Notes: generated from the sequence alone by a model not told the origin. 64,000 bases of DNA from Kitasatospora aureofaciens (GCA_000720845.1 JODU01000004.1:186001-250000); one strand, 5' to 3'. Shown: positions 8,601-18,189, counted from the stretch's first letter. Numbers and translations are program-made.

Positions 8601-10790
8601 TCAGCCCGCCGTCTCCCCGCCCTTCCGGGTGGGCGAGGCGGCGGGCTTCGCCGTCCGGGCACCCGCCGCGGCCCGCCCCCCGGCCGGCGAGCGCGGCGCC
8701 GGCAGCGAGGCAGGCACCCCGGGCCGGCGCAGCGCCCGTGCCACCGCCTCCCGGCGGCCGAGCCGCGTCCCGTGCCGTACGCACTCCTCGTACCGCTCGT
8801 CGCCCAGCTGGTCCCGGGACGCCGCCTCGCACAGCTCGTGCGGGGCGTTGTAGTGCGCCGAGCCGAACAGCGGCAGCCCCACCGACGGCCACATCCGGTC
8901 CGCCGCGCCCTGCAGCACCGCCGCCTCCGCCGCGTCGCCCTCCGCCACCGTGACCAGGGCCAGCAGCTCCACCGCCAGCACCGAGCCCAGCTGGTCGCGG
9001 AAGCGGTGCGCGCTGCCCAGGCAGTCGGCCAGCAGCTCGCGGGCGCGCACCGGCTCGCCGTCGCTCCAGGCCGCGTACGCCAGCACGTACAGGGCGTATC
9101 CCCGCGCCCAGCGCTCGCCGTGGTCCTCGCACACCTGGCGCACGTCCTCGCACAGGCGCACCGCGTCCGGCAGGTCGCCCTGGAACGCTCGGGTCATCGC
9201 CAGCTCCACCTGGCCCATCAGCACGTTGCTGTTGAGTTCGCCGATCTCCCGGTAGCGGTGCAACGCGGAGCGCAGCAGCCGCTCCGCGCGCGGCATGTCG
9301 TCGGTCACCAGCGCCAGACAGCCGATGCGGTGCTCCGCGTACGCCACCGCGGTGGGGTTCGCCGAGCGCTCCGCCTCCTGGCGGCACTCCTGGAGCGCCG
9401 CCAGCGCGGGCACCGTGTCGCCCTGAAGGATCGCCACGTAGGCCAGCACCCACAGCGCCTTCAGCCGGGACTGCTCGCCCGCCGTCGGCTCCGCGTCCAG
9501 CCGCACCGCCTGCTCCAGCCAGTGCCGTCCCTCCGACAGCCGCCCGCAGCCGACCCAGTGGAACCACAGGGCGCCCGCCAGGTACTGGCCCAGGTGGGCC
9601 CCGCCCGGCTCGTCCAGGCAGTGCTCCAGGGCGCTGCGAAGATTCGGCAGCTCGGCGTCCACCCGCGCGGCGACCTCGCGCTGGCGCGGCGAGAACCACT
9701 CCAGCTCGCACCAGGTCGCCAGGCCCACGTACCAGTCCCGGTGCCGCCGACGCAGCCGGTCCGCGTCCCCCGTCGCCTCCAGCCAGTCGGCGCCGTAGGC
9801 CCGCACCGTGTCGAGCATCCGGTAGCGCACCCCGGCCGGGGACTCCTCGCGGGTCAGCACGGACTGCGCGAGCAGCGCGGAGAGCACGTCGAGCACGTCC
9901 TCGGCGGGCAGCCCCTCCCCGCTGCACACGTACTCGGCGGCCTCCAGGTCGAACGTCCCGGAGAACACCGAGAGCCGCGCCCACAGCAGCCGCTGCGGCG
10001 GGGTGCACAGCTCGTGGCTCCAGCCGATCGCCGTGCGCAGCGTCCGGTGCCGGGGCAGCGCGGTGCGGTCCCCGCCCGTCAGCAGCCGGAACCGGTCGTC
10101 GAGGCGGCGCAGCACCTGCCCCGGCGACAGCGTGTCCAGGCGCCCCGCCGCCAGCTCGATCGCCAGGGGGATCCCGTCGAGGCGCCGGCACAGCTCGCGC
10201 ACCTCCCGCTGGTCCGTGTCCGGGTCGGCGGCGAAGCCGCAGGTGACGCTCCGCTGCGCGGCTCGGACCGTCAGCAGCTCCATCGCCTCCTCCGTCCCCA
10301 GCGGCGCCAGCGGAACGAGCCGTTCTCCGGCCACGCCCAGCCGCCTGCGCCCCACCGCCAGCACCCGCAGCCCCGGGGCGCGGCCGAGCAGGTCGGCCAC
10401 CAGCGCCGCGCAGGCGTCCACCAGATGCTCGACCCCGTCCAGGAGCAGCAGCAGCTCCCGATCGGCCAGGTGCGCGAGCAGCGTCTCCCGGGGCAGCCGG
10501 GTCGTGTGGTCGGTGAGGCCCAGCGCCTCCACGACCGCGTAGTCGACGAACTCCTCGTCCCGTACCGGCGCCAGTTGCACCCGCCACACCCCGTCCCGGG
10601 GGAAGCGGCGCGCGGCCGCCCGCGCGGCCAGCCGGGACTTGCCGACGCCACCGGCGCCGGTGACGGTCACCAGCCGTGCCGAGTCCAGCGTCCGGGCCAG
10701 CTCCGCCAGTTGTGCCCCTCTCCCCACGAACGTGTCGAGCTCCAGCGGGAGATTGCCGTGCGGGATGCCGTCGCGCCGATGGTCTCGCAT
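8601..10790 (-). CDS. STAND-type ATPase with helical repeats, no recognisable DNA-binding domain
   Basis: 729-residue protein of the NB-ARC-like group that includes AfsR- and LuxR-type (LAL) regulators. Walker A GAGGVGKS is at about 45-52, Walker B-like ELLLLLDGVEHL follows near 110-120, then LAVGRRRLGV and the GLPLA-like motif GIPLAIELAAGRL. The C-terminal half (about 330-680) is tetratricopeptide-like helical repeats. I see neither an N-terminal SARP domain nor a C-terminal LuxR helix-turn-helix; the tail is low-complexity Ala/Arg/Pro. The output is therefore unknown and may be protein-protein. The ATG at 10790 was chosen; a start at 10853 would add 21 residues. Confidence 0.75.
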   Translation of the reverse strand: MRDHRRDGIPHGNLPLELDTFVGRGAQLAELARTLDSARLVTVTGAGGVGKSRLAARAAARRFPRDGVWRVQLAPVRDEEFVDYAVVEALGLTDHTTRLPRETLLAHLADRELLLLLDGVEHLVDACAALVADLLGRAPGLRVLAVGRRRLGVAGERLVPLAPLGTEEAMELLTVRAAQRSVTCGFAADPDTDQREVRELCRRLDGIPLAIELAAGRLDTLSPGQVLRRLDDRFRLLTGGDRTALPRHRTLRTAIGWSHELCTPPQRLLWARLSVFSGTFDLEAAEYVCSGEGLPAEDVLDVLSALLAQSVLTREESPAGVRYRMLDTVRAYGADWLEATGDADRLRRRHRDWYVGLATWCELEWFSPRQREVAARVDAELPNLRSALEHCLDEPGGAHLGQYLAGALWFHWVGCGRLSEGRHWLEQAVRLDAEPTAGEQSRLKALWVLAYVAILQGDTVPALAALQECRQEAERSANPTAVAYAEHRIGCLALVTDDMPRAERLLRSALHRYREIGELNSNVLMGQVELAMTRAFQGDLPDAVRLCEDVRQVCEDHGERWARGYALYVLAYAAWSDGEPVRARELLADCLGSAHRFRDQLGSVLAVELLALVTVAEGDAAEAAVLQGAADRMWPSVGLPLFGSAHYNAPHELCEAASRDQLGDERYEECVRHGTRLGRREAVARALRRPGVPASLPAPRSPAGGRAAAGARTAKPAASPTRKGGETAG
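8603..8647. terminator. Hairpin ending rpsD, overlapping the 3' end of the convergent gene
   Basis: Imperfect inverted repeat of about 20 bp; the outer 9 bp (AGCCCGCCG with CGGCGGGCT) are perfect. It lies inside the last codons of the minus-strand ATPase gene and probably serves both genes. Confidence 0.55.
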
Positions 10791-10964
10791 GAAACACGGA
10801 GCGTACTGAACCGTATTCACTCCGTACAATCGCTTCACCGAACTCGGCCGCACCGCGCCGCGCGCGACGGGGAATCCGGTGCGGAGCCACGCGCCCGGCG
10901 CGATAGGCTCGGTGCACGACTTTCCCGATGTTCAGGCACGTCTTTCAGGGAGCGGGTGCACACA

Positions 10965-11405
10965 GTGTCCGGTGGCGAGGTGGCCGGGATCCTGGTGGCC
11001 GTCTTCTGGGCGATCCTGGTCTCCTTCCTCGCCGTCGCACTGGCGAGGCTGGCCCAGACGCTCAGGACGACCACCAAGCTCGTGGCGGACGTGACCGACC
11101 AGGCCGTCCCGCTGCTGGCCGATGCCTCCGCGGCGGTGCGCAGCGCGCAGACCCAGATCGACCGGGTCGACGCGATCGCCTCCGACGTCCAGGAGGTCAC
11201 CTCGAACGCCTCCGCGCTGTCCACCACCGTGGCCTCCACCTTCGGTGGCCCGCTGGTCAAGGTCGCGGCGTTCGGGTACGGCGTGCGCCGGGCACTCGGC
11301 GGTCGCAAGGAGGACATGTCCGCCCCGGCCGCCCAGGCGCGGCGTACCGTGATCGTGGGCCGTACGCTCCCGGCCGCGCGGCGGACGAAGCGGAAGAAGG
11401 GCTGA
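10965..11405 (+). CDS. DUF948 single-pass membrane protein
   Basis: 146-residue protein with an N-terminal membrane helix (EVAGILVAVFWAILVSFLAVALA) and a following amphipathic helix typical of DUF948 proteins, ending in a basic tail (RRTKRKKG). Function unknown. GTG at 10965 is used; an in-frame GTG at 10956 is closer to the GGGAG ribosome site. It starts a run with the next small gene, alaS and ruvX, a linkage common in streptomycetes. Confidence 0.8.
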   Translation: MSGGEVAGILVAVFWAILVSFLAVALARLAQTLRTTTKLVADVTDQAVPLLADASAAVRSAQTQIDRVDAIASDVQEVTSNASALSTTVASTFGGPLVKVAAFGYGVRRALGGRKEDMSAPAAQARRTVIVGRTLPAARRTKRKKG

Positions 11406-11412
11406 CCGAGCG

Positions 11413-11769
11413 ATGTTCCGCCGTACGTTCTGGTTCGGCACCGGCGTGGCCGCCGGTGTGTGGGCCACCACCAAGGTCAACCGGAAGCTCAAGCAGCTCA
11501 CCCCCGACAGCCTCGCCGCCACCGCGGCGAACAAGGCGCTCGACGTGGGCGCCCGGGTCAAGGACCGCGCGGTGGGCTTCGCGCTCGACGTCCGCGACAA
11601 CATGGCCCAGCGGGAGGCCGAACTGGACGACGCGCTGGGCCTGAACGCCCCCGTCGACCGTGAACTGCCCGCACTGAGGCACCACGCCGCCATCGAGAAC
11701 AGCAAGGACCCGAAGTACGTCGTCGACGACCACGCGACGTACTCGTACAACCGGAATGAGGACCACTGA
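11413..11769 (+). CDS. DUF6167 small protein
   Basis: 118-residue protein starting MFRRTFWFGTGVAAGVWATTKV, a short hydrophobic N-terminus with a twin-arginine-like start, then a charged helical segment (NRKLKQL ... AREAELDD-like) and a Tyr/Asn/His-rich tail. No enzymatic motif is seen. It lies 7 bp after the DUF948 gene and its stop overlaps the alaS ATG by one base, so it is in the same transcription unit. Function unknown. Confidence 0.78.
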   Translation: MFRRTFWFGTGVAAGVWATTKVNRKLKQLTPDSLAATAANKALDVGARVKDRAVGFALDVRDNMAQREAELDDALGLNAPVDRELPALRHHAAIENSKDPKYVVDDHATYSYNRNEDH

Positions 11770-14441
11770 TGGAGTCGGCCGAGATTCGTCGCCGCTGGTT
11801 GAGCTTCTTCGAGGAGCGCGGTCACACCGTCGTCCCTTCGGCGTCGCTCATCGCGGACGACCCGACTCTGCTCCTCGTCCCGGCCGGCATGGTGCCCTTC
11901 AAGCCCTACTTCCTTGGTGAGGTCAAGCCGCCCTTCGACCGCGCCACCAGCGTGCAGAAGTGCGTGCGCACCCCGGACATCGAAGAGGTCGGCAAGACCA
12001 CCCGGCACGGCACGTTCTTCCAGATGTGCGGCAACTTCTCCTTCGGCGACTACTTCAAGGAAGGCGCCATCAAGTACGCCTGGGAGCTGCTCACCAGCCC
12101 CCAGGACAAGGGCGGTTACGGCCTCGACCCCGAGCGCCTGTGGATCACCGTCTACCAGGACGACGACGAGGCCGAGCGCATCTGGCACGACGTCGTGGGC
12201 GTCCCCTCCGAGCGCATCCAGCGCCTGGGCAAGAAGGACAACTACTGGTCCATGGGCGTCCCCGGCCCCTGCGGCCCCTGCTCCGAGATCAACTACGACC
12301 GCGGCCCCGAGTTCGGCGTCGAGGGCGGCCCCGCCGTCAACGACGAGCGGTACGTGGAGATCTGGAACCTCGTCTTCATGCAGTACGAGCGGGGCGAGGG
12401 CATCGGCAAGGAGGAGTTCGAGATCCTCGGCGAGCTGCCGAGCAAGAACATCGACACCGGCCTCGGCCTGGAACGCCTCGCCATGATTCTGCAGGGCGTG
12501 CAGAACATGTACGAGATCGACACCTCCATGGCCGTCATCAACAAGGCCACCGAACTGACCGGCGTGGCCTACGGCGACGCCCAGGCCTCGGACGTCTCCC
12601 TGCGCGTGGTCACCGACCACATGCGCACCTCCGTGATGCTCATCGGCGACGGCGTCACCCCCGGCAACGAGGGCCGCGGCTACGTGCTGCGCCGCATCAT
12701 GCGCCGCGCCATCCGCAACATGCGCCTCCTCGGCGCCACCGGTCCCGTCGTCAAGGACCTGATCGACGTCGTGATCGGCATGATGGGGCAGCAGTACCCC
12801 GAGCTGATCACCGACCGCGAGCGGATCGAGAAGGTCGCCCTCGCCGAGGAGAACGCCTTCCTCAAGACGCTGAAGGCCGGCACCAACATCCTCGACACCG
12901 CCGTCAGCGACACCAAGGCGGCGGGCGGCACCGTCCTCGCCGGTGACAAGGCGTTCCTGCTCCACGACACCTGGGGCTTCCCGATCGACCTCACCCTGGA
13001 GATGGCCGCCGAGCAGGGGCTCTCCGTGGACGAGGACGGCTTCCGCCGCCTGATGAAGGAGCAGCGGGAGCGCGCCAAGGCCGACGCCCAGGCGAAGAAG
13101 ACCGGTCACGCCGGTGCCGGTGCCTACCGGGAGATCGCCGACAAGGCCGGTGCCACCGACTTCGTCGGCTACACCGACACCGAGAGCGAGTCCACGATCG
13201 TCGGCATCCTCGTCGACGGCGCCTCCTCCCCGGCCGCCACCGAGGGCGACGAGGTCGAGATCGTCCTGGACCGCACCCCGTTCTACGCCGAGGGCGGCGG
13301 CCAGATCGGCGACACCGGCCGGATCCGGGTCGACACCGGCGCCGTGATCGAGGTCCGCGACTGCCAGAAGCCGGTGCCGGGCGTGTACGTCCACAAGGGC
13401 GTCGTCCAGGTCGGCGAGGTCACCGTCGGTGCCAAGGCCCAGGCCTCCATCGACGACCGCCGCCGCAAGGCCATCGCCCGCGCCCACTCGGCCACCCACC
13501 TCACCCACCAGGCGCTGCGCGACGCCCTGGGCCCGACGGCCGCCCAGGCCGGTTCCGAGAACCAGCCCGGCCGCTTCCGCTTCGACTTCGGCTCGCCGTC
13601 CGCGGTGCCGACGGCCGTGATGACCGACGTCGAGCAGAAGATCAACGAGGTGCTCGCCCGAGACCTCGACGTACGCGCCGACGTCATGGGCATCGACGAG
13701 GCCAAGAAGCAGGGCGCCATCGCCGAGTTCGGCGAGAAGTACGGCGAGCGCGTGCGCGTCGTGACCATCGGAGACTTCTCCAAGGAGCTGTGCGGCGGCA
13801 CCCACGTGCACAACACCGCCCAGCTCGGCCTGGTCAAGCTGCTCGGCGAGTCGTCCATCGGCTCCGGCGTGCGCCGCATCGAGGCCCTGGTCGGCGTGGA
13901 CGCCTACAGCTTCCTGGCCCGCGAGCACACGGTCGTCGCCCAGCTTCAGGAGCTGGTCAAGGGCCGTCCGGAGGAGCTGCCGGAGAAGGTCTCCGCGATG
14001 CTCGGCAAGCTCAAGGACGCCGAGAAGGAGATCGAGAAGTTCCGCGCCGAGAAGGTCCTCCAGGCCGCGGGCGGTCTCGCCGACTCCGCCAAGGACGTGC
14101 ACGGCGTGGCCCTGGTGACCGGGCAGGTCCCCGACGGCACCACCGCCGACGACCTGCGCAAGCTGGTCCTCGACGTGCGCGGTCGCATCCAGGGCGGCCG
14201 GGCCGCGGTCGTGGCCCTGTTCACCACGGTGGGCGGCAAGCCCCTCACGGTCGTCGCCACCAACGAGGCCGCCCGCGAGCGCGGCCTCAAGGCCGGTGAC
14301 CTGGTGCGCACCGCCGCCAAGACCCTCGGTGGCGGCGGTGGTGGCAAGCCGGACGTCGCCCAGGGTGGCGGCCAGAACCCGGACGCCATCGGCGACGCCG
14401 TCGACGCCGTCGAGCGCCTCGTGGCGGACACCGCCAAGTGA
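11769..14441 (+). CDS. alaS: Alanyl-tRNA synthetase
   Basis: 890-residue class II synthetase that charges tRNA-Ala and edits misacylated Ser and Gly. The N-terminal catalytic core (RRWLSFFEERGHTVVPSASL), central tRNA-recognition region, editing domain with both zinc motifs (HSATH at about residue 576 and CGGTH near 676) and the C-terminal C-Ala/oligomerisation domain with a Gly-rich TLGGGGGGKPDVAQGGG stretch are all present. Length is typical. It overlaps the preceding stop (TGATG) and its own stop overlaps the ruvX GTG. Confidence 0.97.
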   Translation: MESAEIRRRWLSFFEERGHTVVPSASLIADDPTLLLVPAGMVPFKPYFLGEVKPPFDRATSVQKCVRTPDIEEVGKTTRHGTFFQMCGNFSFGDYFKEGAIKYAWELLTSPQDKGGYGLDPERLWITVYQDDDEAERIWHDVVGVPSERIQRLGKKDNYWSMGVPGPCGPCSEINYDRGPEFGVEGGPAVNDERYVEIWNLVFMQYERGEGIGKEEFEILGELPSKNIDTGLGLERLAMILQGVQNMYEIDTSMAVINKATELTGVAYGDAQASDVSLRVVTDHMRTSVMLIGDGVTPGNEGRGYVLRRIMRRAIRNMRLLGATGPVVKDLIDVVIGMMGQQYPELITDRERIEKVALAEENAFLKTLKAGTNILDTAVSDTKAAGGTVLAGDKAFLLHDTWGFPIDLTLEMAAEQGLSVDEDGFRRLMKEQRERAKADAQAKKTGHAGAGAYREIADKAGATDFVGYTDTESESTIVGILVDGASSPAATEGDEVEIVLDRTPFYAEGGGQIGDTGRIRVDTGAVIEVRDCQKPVPGVYVHKGVVQVGEVTVGAKAQASIDDRRRKAIARAHSATHLTHQALRDALGPTAAQAGSENQPGRFRFDFGSPSAVPTAVMTDVEQKINEVLARDLDVRADVMGIDEAKKQGAIAEFGEKYGERVRVVTIGDFSKELCGGTHVHNTAQLGLVKLLGESSIGSGVRRIEALVGVDAYSFLAREHTVVAQLQELVKGRPEELPEKVSAMLGKLKDAEKEIEKFRAEKVLQAAGGLADSAKDVHGVALVTGQVPDGTTADDLRKLVLDVRGRIQGGRAAVVALFTTVGGKPLTVVATNEAARERGLKAGDLVRTAAKTLGGGGGGKPDVAQGGGQNPDAIGDAVDAVERLVADTAK

Positions 14442-14941
14442 GTACGCCGGAGAACGAACAGGCGGTCGGCCCGGCGATGCGCCGCGGCCGCCGCCTGGCC
14501 GTAGACGTCGGCGACGCCCGCATCGGGGTCGCGTCCTGCGACCCCGACGGCATCCTCGCCACCCCGGTGGAGACCGTCCCCGGCCGTGACGTCCCGGCCG
14601 CGCACCGGCGCCTCGGGCAACTGGTCGCGGAGTACGAGCCCATCGAGGTCGTCGTCGGCCTCCCGCGCTCCCTCAAGGGGGGCGAGGGCCCGGCCGCGGC
14701 CAAGGTCAGGCGCTTCGCGCAGGAGCTGGCCAAGGGCATCGCGCCCGTCCCGGTCCGGCTGGTGGACGAACGCATGACGACGGTCACCGCCAGTCAGGGA
14801 CTGCGCGCCTCGGGAGTGAAGTCCAAGAAGGGCCGGTCCGTCATCGACCAGGCCGCCGCCGTGATCATCCTCCAGCAGGCCCTGGAATCCGAACGGGTGT
14901 CAGGCAGGCCACCCGGCGAGGGCGTCGAAGTGGTCATCTGA
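14438..14941 (+). CDS. ruvX: Putative pre-16S rRNA nuclease, YqgF/RuvX family
   Basis: 167-residue RNase H-fold protein. Motifs: LAVDVGDARIGVASCDPDG near the start, VVVGLPRSLKGGEG in the middle and VRLVDERMTTVTA plus SVIDQAAAVIILQ at the end, supplying the expected acidic residues. In E. coli the homologue trims the 5' end of 16S rRNA. A GTG start overlaps the alaS stop (GTGA), implying translational coupling. Confidence 0.9.
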   Translation: MSTPENEQAVGPAMRRGRRLAVDVGDARIGVASCDPDGILATPVETVPGRDVPAAHRRLGQLVAEYEPIEVVVGLPRSLKGGEGPAAAKVRRFAQELAKGIAPVPVRLVDERMTTVTASQGLRASGVKSKKGRSVIDQAAAVIILQQALESERVSGRPPGEGVEVVI

Positions 14942-14967
14942 TCGCGGTACGGTAACGTTCCGCGCGA

Positions 14968-14994
14968 TGCGGAGGCATTCGAACAGCCTCCGCA
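14968..14994 (+). terminator. Hairpin between ruvX and mltG
   Basis: A perfect 9-bp stem (14968-14976 with 14986-14994) and 9-base loop, 27 bp after the ruvX stop. It could be a weak terminator or a leader structure of mltG. Confidence 0.45.
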
Positions 14995-15069
14995 CAGCAA
15001 GAGGCGGAACGGTAGCGGGCTCTTCGGCAAGGGCCCCGGTCCCCGTCGCCTCGCGGCTCTAGGGGATCG

Positions 15070-16824
15070 ATGACTGAGTATGGCCGGGGCCCAGGCTCCG
15101 AACCGTGGCATCCGGAGGACCCGTTGTACGGGGACGGCGGATGGGGCGGACAGCAGGCCCAGGCGGGTCAGCAGTCCCCCTACGGCGGCCAGCCGCAGCA
15201 GTATCCGGAGCAGCAGGCGCAGCAGCAGGAGTACGACGACTGGAGCAACGGCGGCCAGTCGTCGTACGGCGGCGGGCAGCAGCAGTACGACCAGTACGGC
15301 CGCCAGCACCCCGAGCCGCAGTACGACCAGTACGGTCAGCAGCAGTACGACCAGCAGCACTCGTACGGCGGGCAGCAGCAGTACGACCAGCAGTACGCAC
15401 CCCAGGCCCAGCCGCAGCAGGGTTACGACAACGGCGGCTGGGGCAGCGGCACCCACCCCCAGGCGCAGTACCCGGCCGACCCGTCCGACCCCTACGGACA
15501 GCAGGCCGGCGGCTACGGCGCCGAGCAGCCCGACTTCTACGGCACCCCCGAGGCGTACCCGCCGCCGGAGCCGCCCACCCGCCGGCGCGCCGAGCCCGAG
15601 CCGCAGCGCACCGACTGGGACCCCGGCCCGGACGAGGGGGAGCACGCCTTCTTCGCGGGCGGGGACTCCGGCGACGATGACGCGGCGGACGACGGCCGCG
15701 GCAGCCGTGGGGAGCGCAGGAGCCGGGGCGGCGGCAAGCCCAAGAAGCGCCGCAGCGGATGCGCCTGCCTGGTGGTCTGCCTGGTGCTCGGCGGCGGTGT
15801 GGCGGGTGTCGGCTATTTCGGTTACCAGTTTTACCAGGATCGTTTCGGCGCGGCCCCGGACTTCGCGGGCGACGGCAACGGCGAGCAGGTGACCGTCACC
15901 ATCCCCAAGGGGGCGGGCGGCTCCACGATCGGCCAGGAACTCAAACGCCAGGGCGTGGTGAAGAGCGTGGACGCCTTCATCGCCGCCCAGCAGAGCAATC
16001 CCCGGGGCAAGAGCATCCAGGACGGCGTGTACACGCTGCAGAAGGAGATGTCGGCCGACAGCGCGATCGAGCTCCTGCTCAACCCGAAGAGCCGCAGCAA
16101 CCTGATCATCGCCGAGGGCAAGCGCAACGCCGACGTCTACAAGCTCATCGACAAACGCCTCGAGGTGAAGGACGGCACCACGGCCAAGGTCGCCAAGTCC
16201 GAGTACAAGAGCCTCGGCCTGCCCGACTGGGCGCTGAACCACAAGGACGTGAAGGACCCGCTGGAGGGCTTCCTCTACCCGTCCAGCTACTCGGCGGCCA
16301 AGGGGCAGAAGCCCGAGGACGTGCTCAAGCAGATGGTGGCACGTGCCAACGAGCAGTACGAGAAGATCGGACTGGAGGAGAAGGCGGAGGGCCTCGGTCT
16401 GAAGGGTCCCTGGGAGCTGCTCACCGTGGCGAGCCTCCTGCAGGCCGAGGGCAAGACCCACGACGACTTCCGCAAGATGTCCGAGGTCATCTACAACCGG
16501 CTCAAGACCTCCAACACCGAGACGAACCAGAAGCTCCAGTTCGACTCGACGTTCAACTACCTGATGAGGCAGAGCAAGATCCACATCAGCGAGTCCGAGA
16601 TCAACACCAACCCGGACCCGTACAACACCTACTACCACCGGGGCCTGCCGCCCGGACCCATCGGCAACCCCGGCGAAGAGGCCCTGCAGGCGGCGCTCAA
16701 CCCGACCGAGGACGGCTGGATCTACTTCGTGGCCACCGACGGCGTGGAGAAGACCGAGTTCGCCAAGACCCACGACGAGTTCCTGAAGCTGAAGGACAAG
16801 TTCGATGCCAGCTCCGGCGACTGA
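15070..16824 (+). CDS. mltG: Endolytic murein transglycosylase MltG with long Gln/Tyr-rich cytoplasmic region
   Basis: 584-residue YceG/MltG-family protein predicted to cut nascent glycan strands at the membrane and set their length. Residues 1-150 are low complexity and rich in Gln, Tyr and Gly, with repeats of the form QQYDQ. An acidic/basic linker follows, then one membrane helix (about 230-252) and the extracytoplasmic YceG domain. The likely catalytic glutamate is E399 in DPLEGFLYPSSY; later motifs include LLTVASLLQAEGK and NPDPYNTYYHRGLPPGPIGNPG. Its last 20 bases overlap aroE. The N-terminal extension is much longer than in E. coli MltG. Confidence 0.93.
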   Translation: MTEYGRGPGSEPWHPEDPLYGDGGWGGQQAQAGQQSPYGGQPQQYPEQQAQQQEYDDWSNGGQSSYGGGQQQYDQYGRQHPEPQYDQYGQQQYDQQHSYGGQQQYDQQYAPQAQPQQGYDNGGWGSGTHPQAQYPADPSDPYGQQAGGYGAEQPDFYGTPEAYPPPEPPTRRRAEPEPQRTDWDPGPDEGEHAFFAGGDSGDDDAADDGRGSRGERRSRGGGKPKKRRSGCACLVVCLVLGGGVAGVGYFGYQFYQDRFGAAPDFAGDGNGEQVTVTIPKGAGGSTIGQELKRQGVVKSVDAFIAAQQSNPRGKSIQDGVYTLQKEMSADSAIELLLNPKSRSNLIIAEGKRNADVYKLIDKRLEVKDGTTAKVAKSEYKSLGLPDWALNHKDVKDPLEGFLYPSSYSAAKGQKPEDVLKQMVARANEQYEKIGLEEKAEGLGLKGPWELLTVASLLQAEGKTHDDFRKMSEVIYNRLKTSNTETNQKLQFDSTFNYLMRQSKIHISESEINTNPDPYNTYYHRGLPPGPIGNPGEEALQAALNPTEDGWIYFVATDGVEKTEFAKTHDEFLKLKDKFDASSGD

Positions 16825-17644
16825 CCGGCGCCGGGCCGCCGTACTCGGCTCCCCGATCGCCCACTCCCTCTCCCCGGCCCTGCACCGCGCCGCCTACGCG
16901 GAGCTGGGCCTCGCGAACTGGACGTACGACCGCTTCGACGTCGACGAGGCGGCGCTGCCGGGCTTCTTCGAGGGCCTGGGGCAGGAGTGGGCGGGGCTGT
17001 CGCTGACCATGCCGCTCAAGCGGGCGGTGATCCCGCTGCTCGACTCGGTCAGCGAGACGGCGGCCTCCGTGGACGCGGTGAACACCGTCGTCCTCACCGA
17101 GGACGGCCGCAGGAGCGGCGACAACACCGACATCCCCGGCATCGTCGCCGCCCTGCGCGAGCACGGCATCGAGAAGGCCGAGACCGCCGCGGTCCTCGGC
17201 GCCGGCGCCACCGCGTCCTCCGCGCTCGCCGCGCTGGCCCGGATCTGCACCGGCGAGATCGCCGTCTACGTGCGCAGCGCGACGCGCGCCGACGAGATGC
17301 GGGGCTGGGCGCAACGGCTGGACGTCGACGTGCGCATCGCGGACTGGGCGGACGCCGAGGAGGCGCTGCGCGCCCCGCTGGTCGTGGCCACCACCCCGGC
17401 CGGCGCCACCGACGCCCTGGCCGCCGCCGTCCCCGAGCGGCCCGCCACTCTCTTCGACGTGCTCTACGACCCCTGGCCCACCGCGCTCGCCGCCCGCTGG
17501 TCGGCGTACGGCGGTGCCGTCGTCAGCGGCCTCGACCTGCTGCTCCACCAGGCGGTGCTCCAGGTGGAGCAGATGACCGGCCGGGCTCCCGCCCCGCTGG
17601 CCGCGATGCGGAAAGCGGGGGAGCGGGCGCTCGCGGATCGCTAG
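16805..17644 (+). CDS. aroE: Shikimate dehydrogenase
   Basis: 279-residue NADPH-dependent enzyme converting 3-dehydroshikimate to shikimate. Substrate-binding motif GSPIAHSLSPALH is at about residues 14-26, the catalytic lysine lies in LTMPLKRAV, and the nucleotide-binding glycine loop is VLGAGATASSAL. ATG at 16805 lies inside the end of mltG, giving translational overlap. It heads a shikimate group with aroC, aroK and aroB downstream. Confidence 0.93.
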   Translation: MPAPATDRRRAAVLGSPIAHSLSPALHRAAYAELGLANWTYDRFDVDEAALPGFFEGLGQEWAGLSLTMPLKRAVIPLLDSVSETAASVDAVNTVVLTEDGRRSGDNTDIPGIVAALREHGIEKAETAAVLGAGATASSALAALARICTGEIAVYVRSATRADEMRGWAQRLDVDVRIADWADAEEALRAPLVVATTPAGATDALAAAVPERPATLFDVLYDPWPTALAARWSAYGGAVVSGLDLLLHQAVLQVEQMTGRAPAPLAAMRKAGERALADR

Positions 17645-17692
17645 TATCCCTCCGGTTCCGCAGGCGGGCGGAACGGCAGGGGAGGACGATCC

Positions 17693-18016
17693 ATGTACAC
17701 AGGCGTGCCGCTGGCCTCCGCCAAGACCCAGGTCTTCGAGGCGGTCCTGGGCTTCCTGCCCGACTGGGCGCAGATCACGGTGCTCGCCCTGATCGTGCTC
17801 GCGGTCGTCGCGAGCTGGGTGGTCAAGGCTCGGCGCGGGATCGTCCGGCGGCGCGCGAGCCGCGCGGGGCGGGTACCGCCGGGAGCGGCGCGGTACGGGC
17901 AGGGCACCGGCGCCGGCCACCTGGGACCCTACGCGCCGTCGCGGTCGGGGGAGAGCGGCGCGGACTTCCTCGGTTCCCGCGCTCCCTCGCCGCGGCAGGG
18001 CACCCCTCCCTCCTGA
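17693..18016 (+). CDS. Small single-pass membrane protein, unknown function
   Basis: 107 residues: a short N-terminus, one membrane helix (about 27-46, WAQITVLALIVLAVVASWVV), then a basic stop-transfer segment (KARRGIVRRRASR) and a Pro/Gly/Ser-rich tail. It has a good GGGGAGG ribosome site. It lies between aroE and aroC. No family recognised. Confidence 0.65.
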   Translation: MYTGVPLASAKTQVFEAVLGFLPDWAQITVLALIVLAVVASWVVKARRGIVRRRASRAGRVPPGAARYGQGTGAGHLGPYAPSRSGESGADFLGSRAPSPRQGTPPS

Positions 18017-18189
18017 CGCCGCCGGAGTCCGCCGGTGCGTCCGTCAAGTGGACCGGCGACCGGCGCCGGCGGCCGGACATGGGAGGATCGGAGGCGGCGG
18101 ACCGGGGCCGCGCACCCGGTCGGACCGTCGCGTACGCGCAGCAGACGCGTACGCGGGGCATACCGGGGCGCGAGCATTGAGGAGCACCG

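Noticed and set aside
10932..14102. Long open frame on the minus strand opposite alaS.
   Set aside because: Antisense shadow of a strongly biased coding sequence; composition is Val/Gly/Leu/Asp-rich nonsense with no family motif.
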